A stretch of 64,000 nucleotides of DNA from Myxocyprinus asiaticus. Its lineage: Eukaryota; Chordata; Actinopteri; Cypriniformes; Catostomidae. A program made the translations under genes and the position numbers. The DNA lies in assembly GCF_019703515.2 (NCBI RefSeq), contig NC_059382.1, positions 10,736,001-10,800,000 of the forward strand, read 5' to 3'. Below the pieces are notes generated by a model. It had not been told where the DNA came from. It did no database searches and was given only the letters and a program-made list of their open reading frames with translations. Positions 37,783 to 51,254 of this stretch are shown in pieces. How positions within the stretch are numbered: the stretch's first letter is position 1; each line of letters opens with the position of its first letter.

Positions 37783-40700
37783 ATGGCTTGGAGTATATCA
37801 GAGCAGCGGCAACGTAGAGCTATTTTATCTCGTTATGCTCACTTGTTTCTCATTATATCGATTTATAATGCATCCGCACAGGGATCTGGACACTTGGGAT
37901 TAACCTATGGATTAAGATCTGAACTTTCAGAGGACGCCATTCTCGTTGCCAATAATGGAATACGGGTTCCCTTTGGCAGATCTGTCTATATAGATCCGAT
38001 CAACGATCTGGTGATACAAGTTCAAACCGGAGACAAGTGCATCATAACAGTTCTGGATAACGATCCACTGTCGCATAGACCCGGACAGCTGTCCCCCAAA
38101 AAGTTTCCTTGTGAATTTGGTCCCAACGATGTTAAATACTCGCATTTCGGATCTAGGAGCCCCTCAAAAGACAGAGTGAAACTTCAGATGAGATATGATA
38201 CACTGACTGAAACAGTCATCATCCCTTTTATGATGGAAGTGGAGGTGATCTTCACACAGTTTGAGATTCTCACCAAACAAATGCATCTGCTTGTGGAGAA
38301 GCTGCTTGGGATGAGTAATCCTATTGATCAGAAAATCCTGGAGTTTAGCTATGATAGAAATGCTCATGTGTGTAAAGTTGCATCTCTAGCCAGTGGCAGC
38401 TCTTTGCCCAGGTATGGAAAGCTGATTGATGATGGTACATTAGTGAAACCTCTGGACTGTGACGAATTTGTCAGGATGAACATACGCTATCAGCACACTT
38501 TTGCACATCGCTCTCCAAACCGAGATTATATTCCTATGAATTTAGAATTACAAGACAAAGAGGCAAATGTTATAAAGCAAGAGTTTTTCCAAATTGTGGT
38601 CCTTATAAAAGAGGGTGAGGAAAACACTGCTCCTAAACCGAGTTTTGTTGCGATGATGATGATTGAGGTTGACCAGTTTGTGATGACAGCTATAACCCAC
38701 GACATGCTTGCAGCTGAGGATATTGAATCAAATCCAGATCACTTAATCTTTAACATCACTTCTCCACTGTCTTTTGAGGAAGGTTACATTGTAAGCACAG
38801 ATGACAGGAATTTGCCCATCACATCTTTTTATCAAGGAGACCTAAAAGATCTGAAAATAGCCTACAAGCCTCCCTCTTTGGATTCAGATGCTGAGAGAAT
38901 TTTTCAAATCGAGTTTGAAGTTGTAGATACAGAGGGGGCTGTATCGGACCCCTTTGCTTTTATGATAGTGGTCAAGCCAATGAACACTGTCGGACCAGTT
39001 GTGACTCGTAACACTGGGCAGCTGCTCTATGAGGGTCAGTCAAGGCTGCTGTCCAGTTTACAAAACCTGCAGATTAGCGACGAGGACAATTTAGACAACG
39101 TCCAAATCACGGTTATTAACGGGCTGCACCATGGTGAGCTCACAGTACTGGGGTCGAGGCAAAAATACTTTACGCCAGCAGATCTCGATGTAGGCAGTGT
39201 CATCTACCAGCATGATGGCAGTGATACGTATAGCGACAATATAATTTTTAGGATGACTGATGGCAAACATGAAGTCGAGTTTCTGTATCCCATTACCGTG
39301 GTCCCAACTGATGACGAGCCACCTATAATCAATGCCAACACAGGTTTAGTCTTGTTCAAAAACCAAATGATGCCCATTTCACCTTTAATGCTTAGTGCGG
39401 CAGACATAGACTCTGAAGATTCAACTATTAAATTCATAATGGTGCCTTCCTACTCTACAATTGGAGAAGTAATGCTACGTCAATCAGATGCACCTGAGGA
39501 TCCTTCCACGTGGAGGTTCAATGCAGATGATGAAATGTATGAGAAAGCAGTGACAGAATGGTTCCAACAAGACATCACAGAAGGGAAGCTATTTTACAGG
39601 TATATTGGACCACATAATACAAAAACCATCATGGATCAGTTTGTTTTCCATGTGCAAGATGACAATGACCCTCCAAACCAATCAGGTGAGAGTTTGTTTA
39701 TCATCAAAGTTCTGCCCATTGATGATATTCCTCCAGAGCTGTACCCCGGCACCACTCTGCAAGTTACTGTTCATGAGTACCAGCTCACTTTCTTTCAAAA
39801 TAAATTATTGCGCTACACTGACTTAGATTCGGAGGATAGGGATTTGAAGTACATCATAACCCAGCCACCCACAGACACAGATGAAAACAACCCAGGTATT
39901 CTGGGAACAATTGTTTTGACTGAAAGCCCAGAAACAGAGGTCACAGAGTTCACTCAGGCACAGATTAATCATCACAAGATAGCATACAAGCCTCCTGATC
40001 TTGAGCTTGGGATAACACCACATGTGGTGCAGTTCCAATACAAAGTTGAAGACACTGCAGGAAACAGTGTTGATGGAGTTTTCACCATATTTTTGCAGCC
40101 TGTCGACAACAAGCCTCCCCAGATCACCAACACTGGTTTCACCGTGCAAGAGCGAGGGACGCATGTCATCATGTGTGCTGAGTTGGACACCACAGATGCC
40201 GACACTGACAGTGCACGAATACTGTTTACAATCATCCAGCCACCAAAGCATGGTCAGATCAAGTATACATTCACCGATATGACAAAAGGGCATTCGTTCA
40301 ACCTGGTTGATATATCCAATAGCAGAATATCTTATGTTCACAATGGAGCTGAGTCAACCAGCGATTTCTTCCAACTGGATGTCAGTGATGGTGTCCATGT
40401 TGTCACAATCACGGTAAAGATCAACGTTAAGCCTATTGATGATGAAGCTCCAACTATCAGTCTTCCCAATGGCACTATTGGTTCTTACATTGATGTTTTG
40501 GAGAATGGAGCCACTGAAATCACCACCAATGTCATTCAGGGTCAAGATGAGGACATCAGACTGACCTTTATAGTGGAGGATCCCCCAGTGTTTGGTGAAA
40601 TATTAGTGAATGGCTTGCCATCCAATAGGTTCACTCAAGCAGACATCATTAGTGGCTTGGTGGTATATGCACACACTAGTGGAGAAATCGGCTGGACAAT

Positions 40701-42793
40701 GAAAAACGACTTCTTTAATCTGACGCTCACTGATATGTCTGATGAATTGACTGTGGGTGGCAATAAAATCAAAGGGGTTCAAGTGCAGGTCACCATTCTA
40801 CCATTGGACAGTCAGGCCCCTGAGGTCTTTGTTGGCCCCCCATTTAGTGTCATAGAGGGTGAGAAGAACTTGATTGAAATTTTGCACATTAGTGCTAATG
40901 ACATTGACACCCCTAATGATGACCTTCTTTGCACAATCATCATGCAGCCCACCTCTGGCTACATAGAAAATATCTCCCCAGCACCAGGCTCTGAGAAATC
41001 CAGATCTGGGATTGCCATTAGCGCTTTCACCATTAAAGACATTAGGGAAAATCACATTAGTTATGTGCAAAGTATCCATAAAGGTGTGGAGCCAGTTGAG
41101 GACAGGTTTACTTTCAGGTGTTCAGATGGGATAAACTTTTCCGAGAGGCACTTTTTCCCAATCGTGATCATCCCATCCAACGATGAAAAGCCAGAGATTA
41201 ATATGAGAGAGTTTGTTGTGATGGAAGGCATGGACATTGTGATTGACACCCCGATATTAAATGGTGCTGATGCGGATATTCCAGTGGATGAGCTCACGTT
41301 TATTATATCAAAACCTCCAAAACACGGATATATTTTCAACCAGTTAACTTCTGGCACCATTCCTGTGACTAACTTCACTCTTGATCAGATTCGAGAAGCT
41401 TCGGGTATTGTTTACGAGCATGATAATTCTGAAACCACAGAGGACAGTTTTGAAATTCTTCTAACTGATGGGAAGTTCACAGTGGATAAAACTGTTATGA
41501 TTATGGTCATTTTAGTTGATGATGAAGCACCAAGGATGGTAATTAATGATGGCCTCGAAATAGAAGTTGGAGAAGTGAAAATAATTAACAACAAAATGTT
41601 GAAAGCCACTGATCTGGATACAGAAGACAGCACTCTAAATTACATCATCCGTTATGGTCCCAATCAAGGAATTTTACAAAAGAGAACACCATTTGGATTG
41701 CTAGAAAACATAACCAATGGAATGAACTTCACACAAAGTGAGGTGGACCAAGATATGATCATATACATTCATAATGGACAAGAGGGAGTTCATGACCTCA
41801 TTAAATTTGATGTCACTGATGGTATCAATCCTCTGATTGACAGATACTTCTATGTTACTGTCGGTGGAATAGACATGGTGTTCCCTGATGTGATCAGTAA
41901 AGGTGTTTCTCTTAAAGAAGGGGGGCGGGTGACCCTAACAACAGACCTTCTCAGCACCAGTGATCACAACAGCCCTGATGAGCACCTGGTCTTCACCATT
42001 ACCCGTGCTCCTATGAGAGGCCACCTGGAGTGCACTGATACACCAGGAATGCCCATTAGTTCTTTCACTCAGCTTCAGCTTGCTGGCAATAAGATCTACT
42101 ACATCCATACTTCTGACGACGAGGTCAAGATGGACAGTTTTGAGTTTGAGGTGACGGATGGTTACAACCCAGTTTACCGCACCTTTCATGTATCAATAAC
42201 AGGTACAGACAACAAAAAGCCTGTGGTCACCATTCACGGCCTGGTCATTAATGAAGCTGAAAATAAGTTAATCACTCCTTTTGAGTTGACGGTAGAGGAC
42301 CGTGATACAGTCGACCAGCTTTTAAAGTTCACAATCACCCAGATGCCTATTCACGGCAAGTTGCTCTTCAACAATACCCGGCCTGTCACTTCCTTCACCA
42401 AGCTGGACCTGAATGAGAATCTGATCAGCTACAAGCACGATGGGACCGAGTCTGCCTCGGACAGCTTCTCGTTTACTGTTACTGATGGAACTCACACAGA
42501 CTTTTATGTGTTCCCTGACACAATTCATGCTACTCACAAGCCCCAGATGATGAAAATCACAATTCTTTCTGTGGACAATGGAGTTCCTCAGGTTGTAACT
42601 AGCAAGGGTGGTACAACTTTGAGAATTCTCCCCACTGGTCACCTTGGGTTCCTGATCACCAGTAAAACTTTGAAGGCAGTGGACAGAGATAGCCCTCAAA
42701 GAGCAGTGACTTTTAAAGTAACTGTGGGAGCAGAGCATGGATTCCTCATTGACTTGGGAAAAGGCAATGCCACAATCACCACATTCACTCAAG
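37783..42793 (+). CDS. FREM2 (FRAS1-related extracellular matrix protein 2), exon 1
   Basis: This exon encodes residues 1-1670 plus one base of the next codon. It opens with a signal peptide: a basic start, a hydrophobic stretch HLFLIISIY, and a likely cut after A32. An N-terminal region follows ([34 protein letters not shown]), and from about residue 287 the chain of CSPG repeats, recognisable by recurring ISY.H-type and TDG/VDDE motifs. Long stretches match vertebrate FREM2 as I know it, for example [19 protein letters not shown] and [22 protein letters not shown]2 works with FRAS1 and FREM1 in the epidermal basement membrane. The exon ends CAAG|gtaaga at 42793/42794; the open frame running on to 42888 is intron. 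The start ATG has a G at +4. Whether this is the a or b fish copy cannot be told. Confidence 0.96.
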
Positions 42794-43080
42794 GTAAGAC
42801 TTTAATTTCATACAGCATTAATTACTTTAAAGTTAAATTGACACACAGATGTGACACTGTTATGCGTGAGAAAACTGTATTAACATAAGGAATGTGAGAA
42901 TAATGTATTAACATAAACACAATCCTCTAACATTGCAAATGAAAAATGTGTCAGATGCAGAGATGTATCAGTGTTATGCATTAAAATGCTATATGAACAT
43001 AAGTACTTTGATGATAAACATGATCTTTTAATATTGCACAAGGCAGTAAAATGTACAGAAGGCCTATATAATGTTTTAAA

Positions 43081-43305
43081 AGGGTAGTTCATCCCAAAAA
43101 TTACAACTCTGTCATTATTTATTCACCTTCATGTTGTTCCAAACCCGTATGACTTTCTTTTTTCATTGGAACACAAAAAGGAGATATTAGGAAGAAAGTT
43201 AGGGACTGATAGCCTCAGTCACCATTCACTTTCATTGTATGGTAAAAAAAAAAAAAGTGCAATGTATGTGAATGATGACTGAGGCTACACTGCAAAAAAA
43301 CATTT

Positions 43306-43373
<68 letters not shown>

Positions 43374-43895
43374 CTTATTTTGTAATATTTTTGTCTTATT
43401 TTCTGGTAAAAATATCTATAAATGCTTAAAATAAGAAAAATAATACTTGATTAGTAGAACTGCATAAGATATTAAATCTTGTTTTCGGAGAAATCTAACA
43501 AAATGTACTGTATGTAAATGTATATGTACGTAAAACAATACAAAATTATATATAAAAAAGTATTAAATATAATTTTATAAAAGTTTAAAAATAGTAAAAA
43601 GTATAAACATAGTATATGATAAAAGAATACAGTATATACGCAAGTGTACACATAGCTAAATTTTATAAGATTTCTCTAAATACATGACAGAATTTTTTAT
43701 TTTAAGAATGTTTAGATATTTTTACTGGAAAGACAAAAATACTCATATTTATTTGGCAGTGTAACAGGTGCAGTGCCTAACATCTTTTGTGTTGTACTAA
43801 AGAAAGAAAGTAAGTCATACGGGTTTGGAACAACATCAGGGCTGAAGTGATGAGAGAATTTTCATAATTTGGGTGAACTATTCCTTTAAAAAAAA
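43081..43895. repeat. Palindromic MITE interrupted by a second MITE
   Basis: The left end 'agggtagttcatcccaaaaa' and the right end 'atttgggtgaactattccttt' are inverted. The internal halves 'cagtcaccattcactttcat' and 'taacatcttttgtgtt' belong to the family also found at 62335 and 63211. A different element sits between them at 43288-43761. Confidence 0.75.
43288..43761. repeat. Nested MITE with CACTGC ends and TA target duplication
   Basis: Begins CACTGCAAAAAAAC and ends ATTTGGCAGTG, flanked by TA at 43286-43287 and 43762-43763. It contains a (TA)n stretch at about 43312-43369. Removing it rejoins the two halves of the host MITE. Confidence 0.75.
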
Positions 43896-45149
43896 TTATG
43901 AGTTTTAGGGTTTATTTGTCTTGAAAAAGTAAGAGCCACACATTGCTTCAAAAGGATGGTGTCAACAACATTTGTAACTAAATGTTTTGGCATTGAAAAA
44001 GATTAATATTATATCATTAATGCCACAAATAATATTTCCCACCAGAGTTAGGGAAAGGCAAAAAGGCCTTTGTGATTAGAGTTGTAAAAACTTGTAAATG
44101 TCAAGTTGGTCTGGGGGGTTGGTCTGGGCTACTGACAGTAAATAAAGTTGCTGCTCCCTTGTGGGCATTTGAAAATGGTGGGTTTTCATTTTTATGAGCT
44201 GGCCCTTTTGAAGATAAATGTTTTGGCATCAAATATTGACGATAGGCTAGCTAGGCTGTAGATGCAAGACCCTCTCAGAAACCACCACATGCATGAAATA
44301 CACTCCAAAGTTTAAGCAAAGGATAGGGTGATGAAGAAATTAATGGATGGGTGCCAGCTGGAACCCTGCTGATCTTTATAGATCCTTTCGTTCAGAAGAG
44401 AATTGATGTACCACGGCTTTAGTGCCTCATATTTCTCCACTGTAAATTAAACCTTTTCCAATTGATGAAGCTCAGACATAATGCAGTCTGGTGCCATCTG
44501 CGTTACTAGACCCTTTTTAGGTGGGCTTCAGCCCCCCTAAAAATCTGTAACGTCAGCACGTAAGTGTTTTCCCCTCTGGGGTCTGAGGGTGTTTTGGGCC
44601 CTGGAGAAGTTTTGACATGCCTTGACATTTGTGCTTTTTTCAGTTGCTTAAAAACATATTAATGGCTAAAGTCTGATATCAGTGTATTCAGCACAAACGG
44701 GGCTACAATAATATGTGAGCAACATATATGTACATGTTTGTATTTTTGAGAAAATAACGTTTATGTGTGGTTTTTGAAAAAACAAAAATGTAAGTCACTG
44801 AAATAAGGCCATATAACACATACTAAACATTTGTTCACAAGACTTTTGAGAACTGGATCTTGTAGCCTAGAGTTTTTGCTATAAAATGATGTGAAAACTA
44901 TCCTGATCACTCATTCATACAAAACAATATAGTCATTTAACTTTTGTAAGACACTTTTAGTGTTAGAAAGGCCATATGCGAGGAGGCATGGATGATCATG
45001 AATATTGATGTGATTCACACCTGAGGAGACAAAGACCCCTCCCCTGAGAGAGAATGAATATTTGTAGCTTATTCACAAAATCAAGTTTAAGTTAAAAGAA
45101 GTAATCTGACTATACATTTTCTTTACATAAAGACTTTACTTTAGACCTA

Positions 45150-45430
45150 CACTACCATTTAAAAGTTTTAGATCAGTAAGATTTTTTAATGTTTTCAAAA
45201 GAAGTCTCTTCTGCTCATCAAGGCTGCATTTATTTGATCCAAAATACAGCAAAAAGAGTGATATTGTGAAATATTTTTACAATTTAAAATAACTTTTCTA
45301 TTTGAATATATTGTCAAATGCAATTAATTCCTGTGATCAAAGCTGAATTTTCAGCATCATTATTGCAGTCTTCAGTGTTACATGATCCTTCAGAAATCAT
45401 TCTAATATGCTGATTTTCTAATATGGGCAT
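45150..45430. repeat. Tc1/mariner-type MITE fragment ('cactacc...aaaagtttt')
   Basis: Starts TA-CACTACCATTTAAAAG, then 'ctgctcatcaaggctgcatt', 'aaagctgaattttcagcatc' and 'catgatccttcagaaatcat', the text of a very common cyprinid element. The right inverted end is missing. Confidence 0.7.
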
Positions 45431-45674
45431 ATTTACAGCACATTTTACACATTTACACCTGAACAGATATTTGCAAGCACAAGCTTCCTTGTTGATAATG
45501 AGGCAGCATAAACACTAGTTAAAATATAATCTAAACATTCATATTATTTTTATATCATATTACATATCATATTGATATCATACAGCATACTATTTAAATA
45601 CCTGCTTTAGCCGAAACAACATTTAAATGTAACTAAAACTTGCCTATTATGACATATTTCAAATTTCAATAATC

Positions 45675-46240
45675 AAATCAAAATCAAATCACTTTTATTG
45701 TCACACAACCATATACACAAGTGCAATGGTGTGTGAAATTCTTGGGTGCAGTTCCAAGCAACATAGTAGTCGTGACAGTGATGGGACATATACCAATTTA
45801 CAATAAACATCAGATTTACACAACACAATTTAAAATATAATATACACATAATTACACACAACACAATATACAAATAATAACATACAATGTACAGTATACA
45901 ATACACACAATATAGAATACACATTATACAATAAAAATAGTATATATAGTATATATAAAATATACAGTAGGTTGTATTGTACTGTATTGACATTCAGGCT
46001 GTCGGTTGATAGTAAGTTGCCAGTGTGTTGTTAAGAGAGAATATAATTTATGTGTGTGAGATAATAAGAGTAATAAAGTGCAGTGCTGATGTATTTGATC
46101 GTGAGAGATCAAGAGTTCAGAAGTCTGATTGCTTGGGGGAAGAAGCTGTCATGTAGTTGGCTAGTGCGGGTCCTGATGCTGCGATACCGCCTGCCTGTTG
46201 GTAGCAGTGAGAACAGCCCATGGATCGGGTGGCCGGAGTC
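45675..46240. repeat. Unclassified dispersed fish repeat with AT/CA-rich middle
   Basis: The left part 'cacttttattgtcacacaac' and the right part 'gaagctgtcatgtagttggc'...'ctgatgctgcgataccgcct' are familiar interspersed sequences in fish genomes; I cannot assign a class. The middle is a degenerate TA/CA low-complexity run. Confidence 0.5.
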
Positions 46241-46657
46241 TCTGTTTGAAAAGCACCTTATTTTCATCTTGTCTCCTTATACAGCCTCCGAAGGCAGCAT
46301 TTTCCTGTTTTCGGATGCAGCCACTATGACCGATTGACAGAGAGGAGGCATGTCGCTCGTTTAGTTCGGTAATCTCCTTTAACAAGGAGAGAAAGGGGCT
46401 GAATTAATTAAGAGTAAAAGTGACTAATGACGTAACAATGACATCAGGACGTATAAATCCTGTAATTACTTTTAGGCTATGTTGTCTTTTTTGTATATTC
46501 CTTGATGGTCATGCATCGCAGTTCAAAAAATGGTATGCTTTGTTGTCATTTGCAGGGGAAAATGCTTATGATATTAAAACACAGATAAAGTCTCTTAGTA
46601 GACACAGTGATTTTAATAAAGAAGCCTATAATTAGACTTGTTTCGGTAGTGAATACA

Positions 46658-46692
<35 letters not shown>

Positions 46693-46703
46693 GTATGTAT
46701 ATA

Positions 46704-48030
46704 CAGTTGTGCTCAAATGTTTGCATACCTTGGCAGAAAGTGTGAAATTTTGGCATTGATTTTGAAAATATGACTGATCATGCAAAAAAACTGATCATGT
46801 CTTTTATTTAAAGATAGTGATCATATGAAGCCATTTATCATCACATAGTTGTTTGGCTCCTTTTTAAATCATAATGATAACAGAAATTACCCAAATGGCC
46901 CTGATCAAAAGTTTACATACCCTTGAATGTTTGGCATTGTTACAGACACACAAGGTGACACACACAGGTTTAAATGGCAATTAAAGGTTAATTTCCCACA
47001 CCTGTGGCTTTTTAAATTGCAATTAGTGCCTGTGTATAAATAGACAATGAGTTTGTTAGCTCTCACATGGATGCATTGAGCAGGCTAGATACTGAGCCAT
47101 GGGGAGCAGAAAAGAACTGTTAAAAGACCTGCGTAACAAGGTAATGGAACTTTATAAAGATGGAAAAGGATATAAAAAGATACCCAAAGTCTTGAAAATG
47201 CCAGTCAGTACTGTTCAATCACTTATTAAGAAGTGGAAAATTCGGGGATCTCTTGACCAAGCCAAGGTCAGGTAGACCAAGAAAGATTTCAGCCACAACT
47301 GCCAGAATAATTGTTCAGGATACAAAGAAAAACCCACAGGTAACCTCAGGAGAAATACAGGCTGCTCTGGAAAAAGACGGTGTGGTTGTTTCAAGGAGCA
47401 CAATATAACGATACTTGAACAAAAATGAGCTGCATGGTCGAGTTGCCAGAAAGAAGCCTGGTTACAATATGCCCGACAACACCTTGACACGCCTCACAGC
47501 TTCTGGCACACTGTAATTTGGAGTGACGAGACCAAAATAGAGCTTTATGGTCACAACCATAAGCGCTATGTTTGGAGAGGGGTCAACAAGGCCTATAGTG
47601 AAAAGAATACCATCCCCAAGTGGCTCACTGATGTTTTGGGGGTGTGTGAGCTATAAAGGCATGGGGAATCTTGTGAAAATTGATGGCAAGATGAATGCAG
47701 CATGTTATCAGAAAATACTGGCAGACAATTTGCATTCTTTTGCACGAAAGTTGCGCATGGACTTTCCAGCACGACAGTGACCCTAAGCACAAGGCCAAGT
47801 TGACCCTCCAGTGGTTACAGCAGAAAAAGGTGAAAGTTCTGGAGTGGCCATCACCGTCTCCTGACCTTAATATCGTCAAGCCACTCTGGGGAGATCTCAA
47901 ACGTGCGGTTCATGTAAGACGACCAAAGACTTTGCATGACCTGGAGGCATTTTGCCAAGACGAATGGGCAGCTATACCACCTGCAAGAATTTGGGGCCTC
48001 ATAGACAACTATTATTCTAACATTTACTGA
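46704..48030 (+). mobile_element. Old Tc1-type transposon in frem2 intron 1, right end missing
   Basis: The left terminal repeat CAGTTGTGCTCAAATGTTTG starts after TA at 46702-46703, beside a (CATA)n microsatellite (46656-46700). A degenerate transposase gene follows, but the matching right terminal repeat is not seen before 48167. The remnant ends about 140 bp before frem2 exon 2. Confidence 0.82.
47099..48030 (+). pseudogene. Tc1 transposase, multiply broken
   Basis: Starts MGSRKELLKDLRNKVMELYK with the helix part VSTVQSLIKKWK. Catalytic-region pieces follow in changing frames: VIWSDETKIELYG (first D), HDSDPKHKAKL (second D) and SPDLNIVKPLWGDLK, where the expected Glu before xLW is replaced (VKPLW). 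Several stops and frameshifts are present. Inactive. Confidence 0.85.
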
Positions 48031-48166
48031 CAACTTATAAATAAAATGGATGTTGATCTATATCGTATCTATCTAGATTAAGCAATAAAGAGAACACCAA
48101 CTTAGTTTAAGGTCTAATACAGTTTAGAAAAAGTCACACTCATCTGTTTTAATTTTTCTCCCTCAG

Positions 48167-48256
48167 CTGACATCGATAACATGCATATTTGCTACGTGCT
48201 TCGAGACGGAGACAACGCCACAAGCGACATATTCTACTTTTCCATTGAAGACAGCG
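48167..48256 (+). CDS. FREM2 exon 2
   Basis: A 90-nt exon between acceptor 'ctccctcag' (AG at 48165-48166) and donor gtagga (GT at 48257-48258). Joined to the last G of exon 1 it begins [12 protein letters not shown] and ends F-Y-F-S-I-E-D-S plus one base. This continues the last CSPG repeat exactly where vertebrate FREM2 does (ADIDDMKICYVL in the human protein as I recall it). Phase 1 on both sides means skipping would keep the frame. It is too short to stand out as a reading frame. Confidence 0.93.
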
Positions 48257-51250
48257 GTAGGATATTTCAATCTCTGTTTATTATTTTGGCCTCAGGATGT
48301 TTAAATTATATATGTGTGCATCATCATTCACCAAGTGTATGCAAGTGAGGGTGTGACTTTGTAAGAGTAATAACTACAATCCATAGAGGATGGGTTTTCT
48401 CCTACTGGGATGCCTTTTGATTGACACGTTGGCATATTGTGGAGGAAAACCTGAATGCAGCTCTGTCAGGGTTTTAATCATTTTATTGCAAAACTGTTTT
48501 CTATCTAAAACTGTTATTGATGGGTTCAACGAAACTATCCAATTATAAACCTGCCATATGAACTTAGCCAGTGCAGTAGAAGTCGCAGAATGCATTATTA
48601 AGGATTTATAGCTTCGGTGCCAAATAAAATTTGAGCTGATATTAAGAAACAAGTGTTCCACTTTGAAGATCACTTGTGAGATGAAAATTTCATCTATATT
48701 TAGCAGCCATAATATGTCTTCTGAAAGGGGTGTCTGTCTGTCTTAATAACTGGCTTTTTCAGGCTAATTAGGAAATGCAGATAAGTTGTAAGATGGATTG
48801 TTTTTGTTTGAACCTCAGGATAAGTGAACTTTTTACACAAATCAGCTCCATTTCTTCCGTCTTTCATTTTCTTGTATAGCTGTGGTGCTACTTGTTGTGT
48901 TTCTTTGTTTGTACACACAGCCTGCTTGTAAACATTAAAGGCTTCAAGTGGAATGCGAAATGTGATTGCTTGTTTTAATGGGTTTTTGAGTAAACATTCA
49001 AATCTGTGGTTTATCATTTACTCACCCTAATGTCGTTCCGACCCTGAATTGTTTTCTTTCATCTGTGAAACACAAAATGAGACGTTCAGTAGAATGTCGG
49101 AGCTGATCGTTTCCATACAATCAAAATGGATGGTGATTTATACTGCCAGGCTTAAAAAAAGGACAAAACACCACAATAACAGTATCATAAAAGTAGTCCT
49201 CACAACCTGTGCCCTATTTTCCAAGTTTTTAAGCCATGTGATAGCTTTTTTTTTTTTATGAAAAGACTGAAATTGAAGTTGTTGTCCACTGAAAATCTTA
49301 CCCTCTGCCGGAAATCTCATTTGCGCTTGTGTTGACTACATCGATGCCAAGCCATTGGTCCTCACATGTCACATAACCAGAAAATAAAACTGCAATTGAG
49401 ATTTGTGAGGTAAGGCAGAAGGGAAGATTATTAGTGAAAGAGCAACTTAAATTTAGAAAAAAAAAAAAAAATCATATGAATTCAAAAGACATGGAATATA
49501 GTGTGTAAGTTGCACAGACTTTTACTTTTATGATACTTTCATGGTAATTTTTGTCCCTTTTTGGAGCTTGACTGTGTACATCACAATCAAATGTTTTTGT
49601 ATGGAAAACACACACAAGCACACACAATCTGCCTAAGAACTCTTTTTGAGTTTCACAGAAGAAAGAAAGTAATGTTGGGTTGGAATGACATGGGGGTGGT
49701 AAATGATCACACTATTTTCATATTTGGGTTTTAGAGCTTCGGAGCCACTCTTGACAGCCTGTTCATTGTTCTCCTACGCCATGGCTATAAAGAAACATGC
49801 AGTATTTTGATTACATTGTTTCTGTTTTTCCCATGAATATAAAAAAATAATTATGCTCTCACCACCCACTCTTAGTCTCCTGTTGCCACACTAGAATTAT
49901 TAGATGAAAGCAAATGCCTTTTTGCACAGCTCTGGGTAAGAAACTTACATACAGTAGATGTGTTTTTGAAGATGGTTGTATTGTAATTTATTTCTTGAGA
50001 GAAAAGCTAAATAGAAGCTTTTCACATGGGTTAGGTCAATCAAACCCATTCAGAGCTTCTCTGCAGTATGAGTTTGGACTCTTCCCCAATAGGTTTATTA
50101 GTCAAACATTTACTTTATTTAATAAAAGAATTAGATGAAGAAGACTGGGCTGTTTTTTATGGATTTGGCATTTACTACTGTTGTTCAAGGTGCATGCTAA
50201 TTAGATTATTCATTCGCTCATTCGAGTCAATTGACCAGCACAAAGAGCCTGTGTAATACAGAAGTTGGCACGAGGTGTGTTTGCCTTCTGAAATTTGGCA
50301 ATTATACAATGGGAATCAACAGAATGTTGCCATACACTCAGTTTGCTCTGAAGGAGCAAAGATGTCCTCATTGTGTCTTGTGGCAGTTGTTTGTTTTGAA
50401 ATGAAGTTCTCTTTCTTATATCACTTTTCTCTTTTTTTTTTTTAAACATGGTAATTATATTAAGAAGTGGATACTTTCAGACTTCACATGCAACAGAATT
50501 ATAACCATGTGGTAAAATAAAAAATGTACATTAACCGTGTAATGGGCCCTTTTTAAAGAGCGCTAGTGCTAAGCATAGCACTGTGCATTAAGTCATACTT
50601 GCAAAGTTAGTGGGCATGGCCATGAAGTTTTGGTGTTTTCGTGCAAGCATGCGCTAAGTGTAGGCACGAGGGTTTGGTGAAATTGTGGGCACAAAGCGCA
50701 AATGGGCTGGGTCAAGTGGAATTAAATTCTGAAATTCTTCTCTGGTTATTGCACCATTGGCATACTATTATATAGTCCACTCTGTCAAGCATCAGTAATA
50801 TGAACAAAGACAGCACATTCATAAGAGTCCTTCCCCTTTTCCAGCTGCGTTTCCACGTCTGGGCAGCCCAGACAAAGGGCTCCGCTGTCGTGTTTGAAAA
50901 CAGTGGGTCAGCATTGAGGTATTTTAAGTTTGGTTTTCGGTGTGCTATAGAAGAACCAATGTCCAAAATAATTTGTCCATTGTAGACAATAAGGCAGACG
51001 ATATCACAAAAAAAAAAAAGAAAAGAATTGTAGACAAAAACAAAAACTGCAATACTGGGTCGGAGCTCGCAGCGCAGCAGCCGTACTCGGCACCATCTTG
51101 AAGCCACGATACACCCACAGATAGCACAAAAACTCCCACCCATGCCCAAAAATTGTGCTTAGAATTAGTGCTCTCACGAAAATTAGATGAGACGTAGCTC
51201 ACAGTTGTTGCATATAGTGCTGCGCACGGCCACGAAAATAGAGCCCGACA
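48257..51250. other. frem2 intron 2, first part; no exon seen
   Basis: No sequence resembling the next FREM2 exon was found. About 49008-49150 and 49640-49735 are the left and right halves of the palindromic MITE family ('atttactcaccctaatgtcg' and 'cacagaagaaagaaagtaat'), separated by other sequence. Confidence 0.55.
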
Positions 51251-51254
51251 TTTT

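Larger units (their letters stand above)
42794..48166 (+). other. frem2 intron 1
   Basis: A 5373-bp intron in phase 1 with donor gtaaga and acceptor 'tttttctccctcag'. It is filled with repeats: a MITE with another nested inside, a Tc1-type MITE fragment, microsatellites and a dead Tc1 element. About 43896-45149 shows no recognisable feature. Confidence 0.9.

Noticed and set aside
39823..40341. 172-codon frame on the minus strand inside frem2 exon 1
   Set aside because: Shadow of a long coding exon; no domain and no promoter or splice context.
42794..42888. The last 31 codons of the long frem2 reading frame
   Set aside because: They lie beyond a consensus donor CAAG|gtaaga and do not match FREM2, whereas the exon at 48167 does. 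They are intron read-through.
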